Shown here: piece after piece, positions 9,283 through 15,357 of the stretch | Position numbering within the stretch: the first letter of the stretch is position 1 | Layout: the number at the start of each line of letters is the position of its first letter | DNA from: an uncultured Bacteroidales bacterium | GTDB lineage: Bacteria; Bacteroidota; Bacteroidia; Bacteroidales; Muribaculaceae | Length of the DNA: 38,347 bases | Assembly (NCBI GenBank): GCA_947176235.1 | Contig: CAMWPM010000020.1 | Coordinates: 1 to 38,347 of the forward strand | Direction of reading: 5' to 3' | The notes under the pieces: model-generated | Seen by the model: the letters and a program-made list of their open reading frames with translations, nothing else | What the model was told of the DNA's origin: nothing | Database searches by the model: none | Translations under genes and position numbers: made by a program

Positions 9283-10863
9283 ATGAGCCAACTGACAGAC
9301 GAAATAGCGCGCCGTCGCACATTTGCAATCATCTCCCATCCTGACGCGGGCAAAACTACACTCACCGAGAAGCTCCTGCTCTTCGGCGGTGCAATTCACA
9401 TTGCCGGTGCCGTGAAGTCGAACAAGATCAAAAAGACTGCAACGAGCGACTGGATGGAGATAGAGAAGCAGAGGGGCATCTCGGTGGCGACGTCGGTGAT
9501 GGGCTTCAATTATGGCGATTACAAGATCAATATTCTCGACACCCCGGGTCACCAGGACTTCGCAGAGGATACTTACCGCACGCTGACAGCCGTTGACTCC
9601 GTAATAATTGTGGTGGACGTGGCAAAGGGCGTGGAGATGCAGACGAGGAAGCTGATGGAGGTGTGCCGTATGCGCAACACTCCTGTGATCATCTTCGTCA
9701 ACAAGCTCGACCGTGAGGGCCGCGATCCGTTTGATATCCTCGATGAACTTGAATCGGAGCTGAAAATATCAGTGCGCCCTCTGTCGTGGCCAATTAATAT
9801 CGGCGCGAAGTTCAAGGGCGTGTACAATATCTACGAGCATTCGCTTGACCTGTTCACTCCGAACAAGCAAAAGGTGTCGGAGCGCGTGGAGATAGACGAT
9901 GTGAACGACCCGGCAGTTGATGCCGCCGTGGGCGAGGCAGATGCCAAGAAACTGCGTGACGATCTGGAACTTATAGAGGGCGTGTATCCTGACTTTGATG
10001 TAGAGGCTTACCGACGCGGAGAGTTGGCTCCGGTGTTCTTCGGTTCGGCTCTCAATACGTTCGGCGTGAAGGAGCTCCTTGACTGCTTCGTGGAGATCGC
10101 TCCGAGCCCGAAGCCTATCGTGGCGGAGGAGCGCAAGGTGGAACCTGACGAGGAGGCTTTCAGCGGGTTTGTGTTCAAGATCCACGCTAATATGGATCCT
10201 AATCACCGCAGCTGCATAGCCTTCGTGAAGGTATGCTCCGGGAAATTCGAACGCAACGCCAATTACAAGCACGTACGGTCGGGGAAAATGATGCGTTTTG
10301 CCGCTCCCACGGCGTTTATGGCTCAGAAGAAGAGTATTGTGGACGAGGCTTATCCCGGCGATATCGTGGGTATTCCCGACACGGGTAATTTCAAGATCGG
10401 TGACACACTGACCGAGGGCGAAAACCTGCACTTCAAGGGGCTGCCGAGCTTTTCGCCTGAGATGTTCAAGTACATCGAGAATACCGACCCGATGAAGTCG
10501 AAGCAGCTTGACAAGGGCATACAGCAGCTAATGGATGAGGGTGTAGCTCAGCTATTTGTCAACCAGTTCAACGGCCGCAAGATCATCGGAACAGTAGGAC
10601 AGCTGCAATTCGAAGTTATTCAATACCGTCTCCTCCATGAGTACGGCGCACAATGCCGATGGGAGCCGATCTCGCTATACAAGGCGTGCTGGATCGAGAG
10701 CGATGATGATGAAGCGCTGGCAGCCTTCAAGAAGCGTAAACATCAGTTTATGGCAGTGGATAAAGAGGGGCGCGATGTCTTTCTCGCTGACTCAAACTAT
10801 GTTCTGCAGATGGCGCAGGCTGATTTCCCGAAGATTAAGTTTCATTTTACATCAGAATTCTAA
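9283..10863 (+). CDS. prfC: Peptide chain release factor 3
   Basis: GTPase that recycles RF1/RF2 from terminating ribosomes. From the ATG at 9283 it is 526 aa, matching the family (about 525-530 aa). The reading frame is open further upstream to a TTG at 9232, but that codon overlaps the -7 promoter element and the extension is not conserved-looking. G motifs: G1 [10 protein letters not shown] (about 18-27), G3 DTPGHQDF, G4 NKLDREGRD; followed by the domain II and III regions and the C-terminal RF3 region ([22 protein letters not shown]). Monocistronic from its own promoter. A 62-bp repeat starts directly after the stop codon. Confidence 0.96.
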   Translation: MSQLTDEIARRRTFAIISHPDAGKTTLTEKLLLFGGAIHIAGAVKSNKIKKTATSDWMEIEKQRGISVATSVMGFNYGDYKINILDTPGHQDFAEDTYRTLTAVDSVIIVVDVAKGVEMQTRKLMEVCRMRNTPVIIFVNKLDREGRDPFDILDELESELKISVRPLSWPINIGAKFKGVYNIYEHSLDLFTPNKQKVSERVEIDDVNDPAVDAAVGEADAKKLRDDLELIEGVYPDFDVEAYRRGELAPVFFGSALNTFGVKELLDCFVEIAPSPKPIVAEERKVEPDEEAFSGFVFKIHANMDPNHRSCIAFVKVCSGKFERNANYKHVRSGKMMRFAAPTAFMAQKKSIVDEAYPGDIVGIPDTGNFKIGDTLTEGENLHFKGLPSFSPEMFKYIENTDPMKSKQLDKGIQQLMDEGVAQLFVNQFNGRKIIGTVGQLQFEVIQYRLLHEYGAQCRWEPISLYKACWIESDDDEALAAFKKRKHQFMAVDKEGRDVFLADSNYVLQMAQADFPKIKFHFTSEF

Positions 10864-10925
10864 GCCGGCACGTGATAACGAGCGATCTGCGTCGTTGCTT
10901 GCGGCGTTCGGTGTCGGGAGCATAC
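10864..10925 (+). repeat. 62-bp direct repeat, copy 1
   Basis: Identical to 10991-11052 except for one base (GTTCG versus GTCCG). Copy 1 starts at the base after the prfC stop. Its last ten bases, GGGAGCATAC, pair perfectly with GTATGCTCCC at 10931-10940 across a TAATT loop, forming a stable hairpin (10916-10940) that may serve as the prfC 3' end. Confidence 0.9.
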
Positions 10926-10990
10926 TAATTGTATGCTCCCTCCACCTCATCCTTAGCGCCTATCATCTCACCCATTCTGACGTGCCTTTT

Positions 10991-11052
10991 GCCGGCACGT
11001 GATAACGAGCGATCTGCGTCGTTGCTTGCGGCGTCCGGTGTCGGGAGCATAC
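10991..11052 (+). repeat. 62-bp direct repeat, copy 2
   Basis: Second copy of the repeat. Its first bases pair with ACGTGCC at 10980-10986 (hairpin 10980-11000). The segment between the copies therefore carries the reverse complements of both the repeat's end and its start, as if a decayed inverted copy lay in the middle. The 359-bp gap from prfC to rpsO holds these repeats, the rpsO promoter and the rpsO leader. Confidence 0.9.
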
Positions 11053-11117
11053 GCGGCGGCACTTAGAGTGCGGTTTTTCGTAGTGTTTGGAAATTGAGGA
11101 CAGGGGAGGAAAAAAGA

Positions 11118-11149
11118 TTTGGAGGAGTGAGGAAAAATTCTTAACTTTG
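11118..11149 (+). promoter_or_regulatory. rpsO promoter
   Basis: TTTG at 11118-11121, 20 bp spacer, TAACTTTG at 11142-11149. This is a consensus pair, 73 bp upstream of the rpsO start. Confidence 0.85.
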
Positions 11150-11166
11150 CGGTGCTCAAAAGGCTT

Positions 11167-11183
11167 AGGGCGTAGAACGCCCT
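11167..11183 (+). promoter_or_regulatory. Hairpin in the rpsO leader
   Basis: AGGGCG-TAGAA-CGCCCT, six base pairs, in the ~70-nt leader of rpsO. S15 genes in several phyla carry leader structures for autoregulation by S15, with unrelated folds. This hairpin is a candidate, not a recognised element. Confidence 0.35.
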
Positions 11184-11222
11184 TCAACATCATAATTATT
11201 AATCACTTAAATCTCCGAAAGA

Positions 11223-11498
11223 ATGCATTTGAATTCTGAAGAAAAAGTAGAAATCTTTGAGAAGTACGGTAAGGGCAAGACTGACACTGGCTCACCTGAA
11301 GCACAGATTGCATTATTCTCAGTCCGTATTGCTCATTTGACTGAACACCTCAAGTCAAATCACAAAGATTATACGACTGCGAGAGCTCTTAAGCAGCTTG
11401 TCGGTAAGCGTCGTCGCCTGCTTGATTACCTGATCAAGAAGGACATCAACCGCTACCGTGCAATCATCGCTCAGAAAGAGCTGGGTATCAGAAAGTAA
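11223..11498 (+). CDS. rpsO: 30S ribosomal protein S15
   Basis: Primary 16S rRNA-binding protein of the small-subunit platform. It is 91 aa, two more than the usual 89. Family signatures are clear: GKGKTDTGSPEAQIALFSVRI, the loop HLKSNHKDYTTARAL, and the C-terminal GKRRRLLDYLIKKDINRYRAIIAQKELGIRK. Monocistronic, with its own promoter and a strong downstream terminator. Possible autoregulation through the leader hairpin is inferred. Confidence 0.98.
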   Translation: MHLNSEEKVEIFEKYGKGKTDTGSPEAQIALFSVRIAHLTEHLKSNHKDYTTARALKQLVGKRRRLLDYLIKKDINRYRAIIAQKELGIRK

Positions 11499-11516
11499 AA
11501 GCTCATTCAAGTTGTG

Positions 11517-11536
11517 ACCGCCTGACGATAGGCGGT
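11517..11536 (+). other. Hairpin between rpsO and its terminator
   Basis: ACCGCC-TGACGATA-GGCGGT, six perfect base pairs, no T-run. It may stabilise the rpsO mRNA 3' end. Confidence 0.4.
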
Positions 11537-11568
11537 GCAGAACGAGTTGTCTACTTGAAGATTACATC

Positions 11569-11610
11569 AAGACCGCCGGAAAAAGTCTTTTCCGCGGTCT
11601 TGCTTTTTTT
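11569..11610 (+). terminator. rpsO terminator
   Basis: AAGACCGCCGGAAAA pairs with TTTTCCGCGGTCTT (one bulged C), followed by GCTTTTTTT. Very strong intrinsic terminator. Confidence 0.92.
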
Positions 11611-11721
11611 ATTCAAGAAGGAATGTTGATTTCGATAATCCAGTTCATGCTGATTCTCAATAAAATCAGTAATGCCCGGGTCATTCTTTCACAAAAATGT
11701 CGATAATAAAACAATTACTAT

Positions 11722-12087
11722 ATGGATAATGAATATAAGGAACCGATTCCGATGTGGGCGGATGACGTGAACTGTGCCATCACGGTGTGTGATACGGAGG
11801 GTGTGATTCTCTATATGAATCTTCGGTCAGTGGACACGTTCGGTGACAAAACGGGAGAGAACCTGATGGGTTGTCATAATCCTCATTCGCGAGCTCTCAT
11901 CGCGCACATGATAGAAACCGGCGAGTCAAACTCATATACTATCACTAAGAACGGCAGAAAGAAGGTGATCTATCAGACGCCGTGGAGAAAAGGCGGTAAA
12001 GTGGCAGGACTTGTGGAGATCTCGATGATTGTGCCTGATGACATGCCGCATTACAATCGTGACGAACAAGGCATAAAAAAATCGTAG
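11722..12087 (+). CDS. Single-domain PAS protein
   Basis: A 121-aa soluble protein that is essentially one PAS domain: VNCAITVCDTEGVILYMN (first strands and helix), then the FGDKTGENLMGCHNPHSR region and the closing strands VIYQTPWRKGGKVAGLVEISM. No output domain, signal peptide or membrane helix is present. Such small PAS proteins bind a ligand, or partner with a separate histidine kinase or other effector; which one is not shown here. His45/Cys43-like residues in MGCHNPHSR could contact a ligand or cofactor, but that is speculation. Stand-alone gene without a recognisable TAnnTTTG promoter. Confidence 0.75.
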   Translation: MDNEYKEPIPMWADDVNCAITVCDTEGVILYMNLRSVDTFGDKTGENLMGCHNPHSRALIAHMIETGESNSYTITKNGRKKVIYQTPWRKGGKVAGLVEISMIVPDDMPHYNRDEQGIKKS

Positions 12088-12176
12088 GCTTGCCGGCGGT
12101 TCTTCATTGTGCCGGAGCTACGACGCAAAATTTTGAGGTTAACTAAATTGGGATTTTCAAATAGAAGAGGTCATCT

Positions 12177-12290
12177 TCAAAGGCGGGATCCGTAAACGTC
12201 GGTGCGTCCTTCGAGATGATTTTCATGAACATAAATCTGTGCGCTTGCGGTGCAATACCAACGAAGGGCTTTCTTTACATAATTCTTCAT
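12177..12290 (-). CDS. Possible 37-aa small protein
   Basis: ATG at 12290 to TGA at 12177, encoding MKNYVKKALRWYCTASAQ and then a polar tail. It lies in the 478-bp gap between the PAS gene and trxA. An overlapping frame ending near 12145 reads KPFVGIAPQ...FEDDLFYLKIPI, so the region might instead be a frameshifted remnant. The upstream sequence is AT-rich, but no consensus promoter is seen. No family recognised. Confidence 0.2.
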   Translation of the reverse strand: MKNYVKKALRWYCTASAQIYVHENHLEGRTDVYGSRL

Positions 12291-12411
12291 GACTGTAAAT
12301 GTTTTAGTTTAACAATAAGCAATCGCTGTGATGATGTGAAACTGTGGCGGTTGCCGTTAGGGTTAAATAGCTTGTGACCTCTCTCGGTCGTGCTACATCT
12401 ATATAACATCA

Positions 12412-12465
12412 GGGAAGAAAATAATGTTCAAAAAATATGTTATATAACATATTTTTGTTCTTCCC
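12412..12465. promoter_or_regulatory. Nested inverted repeat with ATATGTT-N4-AACATAT palindrome
   Basis: A perfect 26-bp palindrome (12431-12456), centred on ATATGTTATATAACATAT, is flanked by GGGAAGAA (12412-12419) and TTCTTCCC (12458-12465). A further half copy, TATATAACAT, is at 12400-12409. The 18-bp core recurs at 33001-33018 with one change. It could be an operator or an AT-rich bidirectional terminator between the PAS gene and trxA. The rest of the 12088-12565 gap holds the small ORF and a hairpin at 12475-12518 (TCGCTCA / TGAGCGA) that could end trxA transcription. Confidence 0.6.
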
Positions 12466-12565
12466 AAAAGAAAATCGCTCAATCAACGCCTCCTCGAGAG
12501 CGCGCCTGATGTGAGCGAATTCTTTTATATTCAATAATTAAAAAAAGAGAGAGAAGAGAATGAGA

Positions 12566-12895
12566 TCAGGCGTTTACGCCTTCTTCGTCGCTCTTGGTAG
12601 GTATGTGTTCGAAAATCTTGCCTTCGAGGAGAGCCTGCTGCTGCACGCCTACGGCACGCCATACAGCTTCGCCGTTCTTGAAGAGGATAAGGGTCGGGAC
12701 AGACTGCACATGGTACTGTGCGGCTACTTCCTGGTTACGGTCAATATCGATCTTAATAATATTAGCACGGTCGCCAACGGTTTCCTTCACTTTTTCGAGA
12801 ATAGGAGCCTGCATTTTGCAGGGTCCGCACCATGTGGCGTAAAAATCGACGAGGGTAGGTTTGCGGTCTCTAATGATATCAGAAAATTCGCTCAT
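12566..12895 (-). CDS. trxA: Thioredoxin
   Basis: A 109-aa cytoplasmic dithiol oxidoreductase. The active site WCGPC is at residues 22-26, with the conserved cis-Pro motif VQSVPTLILFKNGE further on. Normal length for the family, with a short acidic tail. It is a single gene on the minus strand, divergent from tRNA-Arg. A weak -7-like TATCTTG lies upstream on the minus strand near 12980. The reductase gene trxB is elsewhere in the window (25400), so the pair is not co-transcribed. Confidence 0.95.
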   Translation of the reverse strand: MSEFSDIIRDRKPTLVDFYATWCGPCKMQAPILEKVKETVGDRANIIKIDIDRNQEVAAQYHVQSVPTLILFKNGEAVWRAVGVQQQALLEGKIFEHIPTKSDEEGVNA

Positions 12896-13004
12896 AATCT
12901 TAAGGTTTTTAATAGTTTGACTTTACGTGTGTTGTTTGTGTGTTTTCGATATTATAACGTCGGAGATTGGCATTTGGTTCGCAAGATAACGCAGTGATGA
13001 AAAT

Positions 13005-13036
13005 TTTGCAAAAGACGAAATTAATGTCTATCTTTG
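13005..13036 (+). promoter_or_regulatory. tRNA-Arg promoter
   Basis: TTTG at 13005-13008, 20 bp spacer, TATCTTTG at 13029-13036. Consensus pair, 65 bp upstream of the tRNA. Confidence 0.85.
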
Positions 13037-13100
13037 CAGTCGAAAATAACGGGCAAGGAGTAATATTTATTTCCGGTTATCCCGTCTTTTTCGTAAGGTA

Positions 13101-13174
13101 GGTCCGGTAGCTCAGCTGGATAGAGCATCTGCCTTCTAAGCAGACGGTCCCGCGTTCGAATCGCGGCCGGATCA
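13101..13174 (+). tRNA. tRNA-Arg (anticodon TCT)
   Basis: 74-nt cloverleaf. Acceptor stem GGTCCGG / CCGGATC with one G-T wobble; D arm AGCTCAGCTGGATAGAGC; anticodon stem TCTGC / GCAGA with loop CTTCTAA, anticodon TCT at 13135-13137; T arm ending CGCGTTCGAATCGCG; discriminator A13174. CCA is not encoded (CAC follows). It decodes AGA. The region downstream has features of a tRNA-associated attachment site (see the hairpin and phased A-tract entries). Confidence 0.97.
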
Positions 13175-13186
13175 CATCCGACTTAA

Positions 13187-13226
13187 TCACTGCATATCAG
13201 CTATTTACGTAGCTGGTGTGCGGTGA
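13187..13226 (+). other. 17-bp hairpin downstream of tRNA-Arg
   Basis: TCACTGCATATCAGCTA (13187-13203) pairs with TAGCTGGTGTGCGGTGA (13210-13226) across a TTTACG loop; as RNA the stem is continuous with three G-U pairs. It starts 13 nt after the tRNA, so it may be the tRNA transcript terminator, or part of an attachment site. Confidence 0.6.
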
Positions 13227-13269
13227 TTTCGTGCGTTTATATGTCTGCTTTTTGTGTTTTATATACCCT

Positions 13270-13314
13270 AAAAAAGGTGCAAAAGGGCGCAAAATAGCGC
13301 AAAAAGGTGCAAAA
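13270..13314. repeat. 10-bp phased A-tract array (GCAAAA boxes)
   Basis: GCAAAA occurs at 13279, 13289, 13299 and 13309, exactly 10 bp apart, after an A6 run at 13270-13275. A-tracts phased with the helical repeat make intrinsically curved DNA. Further GCAAA/TTTGC elements follow to 13346, including the palindrome GCAAAATTTGC. No gene lies between the tRNA and position 13547. Confidence 0.7.
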
Positions 13315-13396
13315 TGTTTTGCAAATGTTTGACCTGCAAAATTTGCATTAATATCTTTTAATGTATCCGGGCAAGATTTATGGGGTGACGATAACG

Positions 13397-13404
13397 TAAC
13401 TTTG
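13397..13404 (+). promoter_or_regulatory. Orphan promoter -7 element, possible small RNA start
   Basis: TAACTTTG on the plus strand with no plus-strand gene after it. A 9-bp perfect hairpin, GGGCAAGGC / GCCTTGCCC (13431-13457), follows within about 30 nt of the expected start site. No good -33 box is seen. Candidate small RNA or remnant of a lost gene. Confidence 0.35.
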
Positions 13405-13430
13405 TGGCGGGATATTTATAATTACACATA

Positions 13431-13457
13431 GGGCAAGGCTTGTAAGTTGCCTTGCCC
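13431..13457. other. Perfect 9-bp hairpin
   Basis: GGGCAAGGC-TTGTAAGTT-GCCTTGCCC, no T-run on either side. It lies between the orphan promoter and the 3' end of the rhodanese gene. Confidence 0.6.
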
Positions 13458-13547
13458 AAATGAGATTAGAATTGGATACTGCCGGTTTGAGCCCCGGTGT
13501 CATTGACATGAGGCTGAGAGCTTAGAGTTGAGAATTGGGAGAGGGGA

Positions 13548-13949
13548 TTAGTCGGAGGAGGTGGGGAGTGAGGAGGATTGCCAAGCGAGGATACCGCCGG
13601 CGAGGTCGATTACGGTGTAGCCGTCCGCCACAAGCTGGTTGGCTGCCATCATAGATCGTTTTCCACTGCGACAGTAGACGAGGATAGGACGGGCGGGGGA
13701 GAATTTTTGTGCGACAAGCTCAGAAAATTCGGGTGACTGGACGTCGATATTGACGGCTCCCGGGATATGGGATTCGGCAAATTCTTCGGGGGTACGGACG
13801 TCAAGCAGCTGAGGATCAGCGAGCGACAGAAGTTCGGACCGGAATACTTCCGGAGAGACGCTGGTGACGGAAGGTGTGGATTTACATGCCATGATAAGGA
13901 TGATTGTTGCGAAAAATGCGAGATTTCTGAAAAGTGAGTTAAGATGCAT
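13548..13949 (-). CDS. Rhodanese-domain lipoprotein
   Basis: A 133-aa exported single-domain rhodanese (sulfurtransferase fold). Signal peptide with lipobox IMAC (Cys22), then a rhodanese domain ~30-130 with LLDVRTPEEFAESHIPGAVNI and the active loop CRSGKRS (Cys93). Because it is exported, it probably handles sulfane sulfur or acts as a redox/persulfide carrier in the envelope; the substrate is not known. It is the second gene of a minus-strand pair, 21 bp after the MFS exporter gene. No convincing terminator follows; the 3' side contains a purine-rich stretch like that at 6611. Confidence 0.85.
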   Translation of the reverse strand: MHLNSLFRNLAFFATIILIMACKSTPSVTSVSPEVFRSELLSLADPQLLDVRTPEEFAESHIPGAVNIDVQSPEFSELVAQKFSPARPILVYCRSGKRSMMAANQLVADGYTVIDLAGGILAWQSSSLPTSSD

Positions 13950-13970
13950 GTTGGTAATGGTTTATGTGGG

Positions 13971-15194
13971 TTAACCAGGGAGAGTGACGTGTTGCTTGCG
14001 AAGATCGGGGAGAAGTGCGGCAACGATGCCGAGAAGGGGAGAATAGGCGCAGAAACGATAGACGGTCTCAATGCCGTAGGTGTCGGCGAAGTTGCCGAGA
14101 ATCGCAGAGGCGATGCCTCCGATGCCAAAGGCAAATCCGAAGAAGAGTCCGGAGATCATGCCGAGCTTGGTGGGGAGGAGTTCCTGGGCATAAAGGAGGA
14201 TTGCGGGGAATGCGGAGGAGAGCATGAATCCGGCGCAGAAGCTAAGGACGGCGGTGGCTGCCAATCCGACGTGGGGCATGAGGAGTGAGAATGGAGCAGT
14301 GCCGAGGATGGAGATCCAAATTACAGTCTTGCGTCCATAGCGGTCGCCTACGGGACCGCCGACAAGCGTACCGGCAGCGGTGGATACCACGAAGATGAAG
14401 AGAAAAATCTGAGAGGTGGAGACGGATACGCCGAAGCGATCAATAAGGTAGAACGTATAGTAGCTCGACAGGCTCGCCATGTAGATGTACTTAGATATTA
14501 TGAGCACCATAATTACGCCGATGGTGAAGATGGTGCGTGCGGGGGAGAGGGGGAGATGTGCGTGAGCCTCCCGACGCTCAATGTCGCGCTCAAGACCTTC
14601 GAGATATCCCCTGTACCAGCGACAGATGGGGCGCATAACCCAGAAAGCAAGAAAAGCGAAAACGAGGAAAAGCGAGACGTAGGGTCGTCCGAATGGCGCT
14701 ACAATCAGAGCTACGAGAAGCGGACCGATGGACCCGCCAAAGTTGCCTCCGACCTGAAAGACGGACTGGGCGAATCCACGACGCTGACGACCTGCGAGTG
14801 ATGTGATGCGTGAAGCCTCGGGGTGGAGAGTGGCGGAGCCGATACCGACCATAAAGACTGCAATCAGGATGCCGACAAGTGAATTGCAGAAGGCAAAAAG
14901 CAACATTCCTACAGATGTGCAGCACATGCCGACCGGCAGACTGAAAACAAATGGCCGACGATCAAATGCGTAGCCGACCACCGGCTGGAAGATAGAGCTT
15001 GAAATCTGATAGACGAGGGTGATTATACCAATGTCGCGGAAACTGAGAGAAAGGTCAGCCTTGAGCATCGGATAGACGGCATTGATGACAGATTGGAGCA
15101 GATCGTTGAGTCCATGTGCCGCGGACAATGCAAGAAGGACGTGAAATGCCGGCATCTTAGCCAGACCGCGGAGTTTATGAAAAAAACCTGACAT
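13971..15194 (-). CDS. MFS transporter, fosmidomycin-resistance (Fsr) type
   Basis: A 407-aa inner-membrane protein with about 12 predicted transmembrane helices. N-terminal pattern HGLNDLLQSVINAVYPMLKA followed by LSFRDIGIITLVYQISSSIFQP and SLPVGMCCTSVGMLL is typical of the Fsr subgroup of drug-efflux MFS proteins. The inter-half motif GDRYGRK is present in the second half. Proton-coupled export of a small molecule is expected; the true substrate cannot be read from sequence, and in Bacteroidales these are chromosomal and common. First gene of a two-gene unit with the rhodanese, from a promoter at 15238-15245. Confidence 0.85.
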   Translation of the reverse strand: MSGFFHKLRGLAKMPAFHVLLALSAAHGLNDLLQSVINAVYPMLKADLSLSFRDIGIITLVYQISSSIFQPVVGYAFDRRPFVFSLPVGMCCTSVGMLLFAFCNSLVGILIAVFMVGIGSATLHPEASRITSLAGRQRRGFAQSVFQVGGNFGGSIGPLLVALIVAPFGRPYVSLFLVFAFLAFWVMRPICRWYRGYLEGLERDIERREAHAHLPLSPARTIFTIGVIMVLIISKYIYMASLSSYYTFYLIDRFGVSVSTSQIFLFIFVVSTAAGTLVGGPVGDRYGRKTVIWISILGTAPFSLLMPHVGLAATAVLSFCAGFMLSSAFPAILLYAQELLPTKLGMISGLFFGFAFGIGGIASAILGNFADTYGIETVYRFCAYSPLLGIVAALLPDLRKQHVTLPG

Positions 15195-15237
15195 GATAAG
15201 AAAAAGATGAAATGCGTCGGATGAATGAAAGAGGCTG

Positions 15238-15245
15238 CAAAGGTA
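15238..15245 (-). promoter_or_regulatory. MFS-rhodanese promoter -7 element
   Basis: Minus strand TACCTTTG, 43 bp upstream of the MFS start. It is divergent from, and only 43 bp away from, the plus-strand promoter at 15289. Confidence 0.65.
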
Positions 15246-15264
15246 ATCATTTTTTACGGAAAAA

Positions 15265-15296
15265 TTTCATTATTTCGCAATAATGACCTATCTTTG
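15265..15296 (+). promoter_or_regulatory. Promoter of the biotin carboxyltransferase gene
   Basis: TTTC at 15265-15268 (one off TTTG), 20 bp spacer, TATCTTTG at 15289-15296. Leader of about 55 nt before the start at 15358. Confidence 0.75.
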
Positions 15297-15357
15297 TAGC
15301 GTCCACAAGAAGTGGCGACTTCAACCAATAAGTACAAAAAACTAACCAAACGCCTCT

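Noticed and set aside
10637-11193. Several ORFs across the prfC 3' end and the 62-bp repeats
   Set aside because: They are frame shadows of prfC and of the repeat; no domain or start signal.
13276-13316. CRISPR-like short repeats after tRNA-Arg
   Set aside because: The unit is 10 bp with no spacers; it fits phased A-tracts, not a CRISPR array.
14556-14801. Plus-strand ORFs opposite the MFS gene
   Set aside because: Antisense shadows of a clear 12-helix transporter.
13971-15194. Reading the Fsr-like MFS gene as an acquired antibiotic-resistance gene
   Set aside because: No mobile element, composition like neighbours, and paired with a rhodanese; it looks like a resident exporter.
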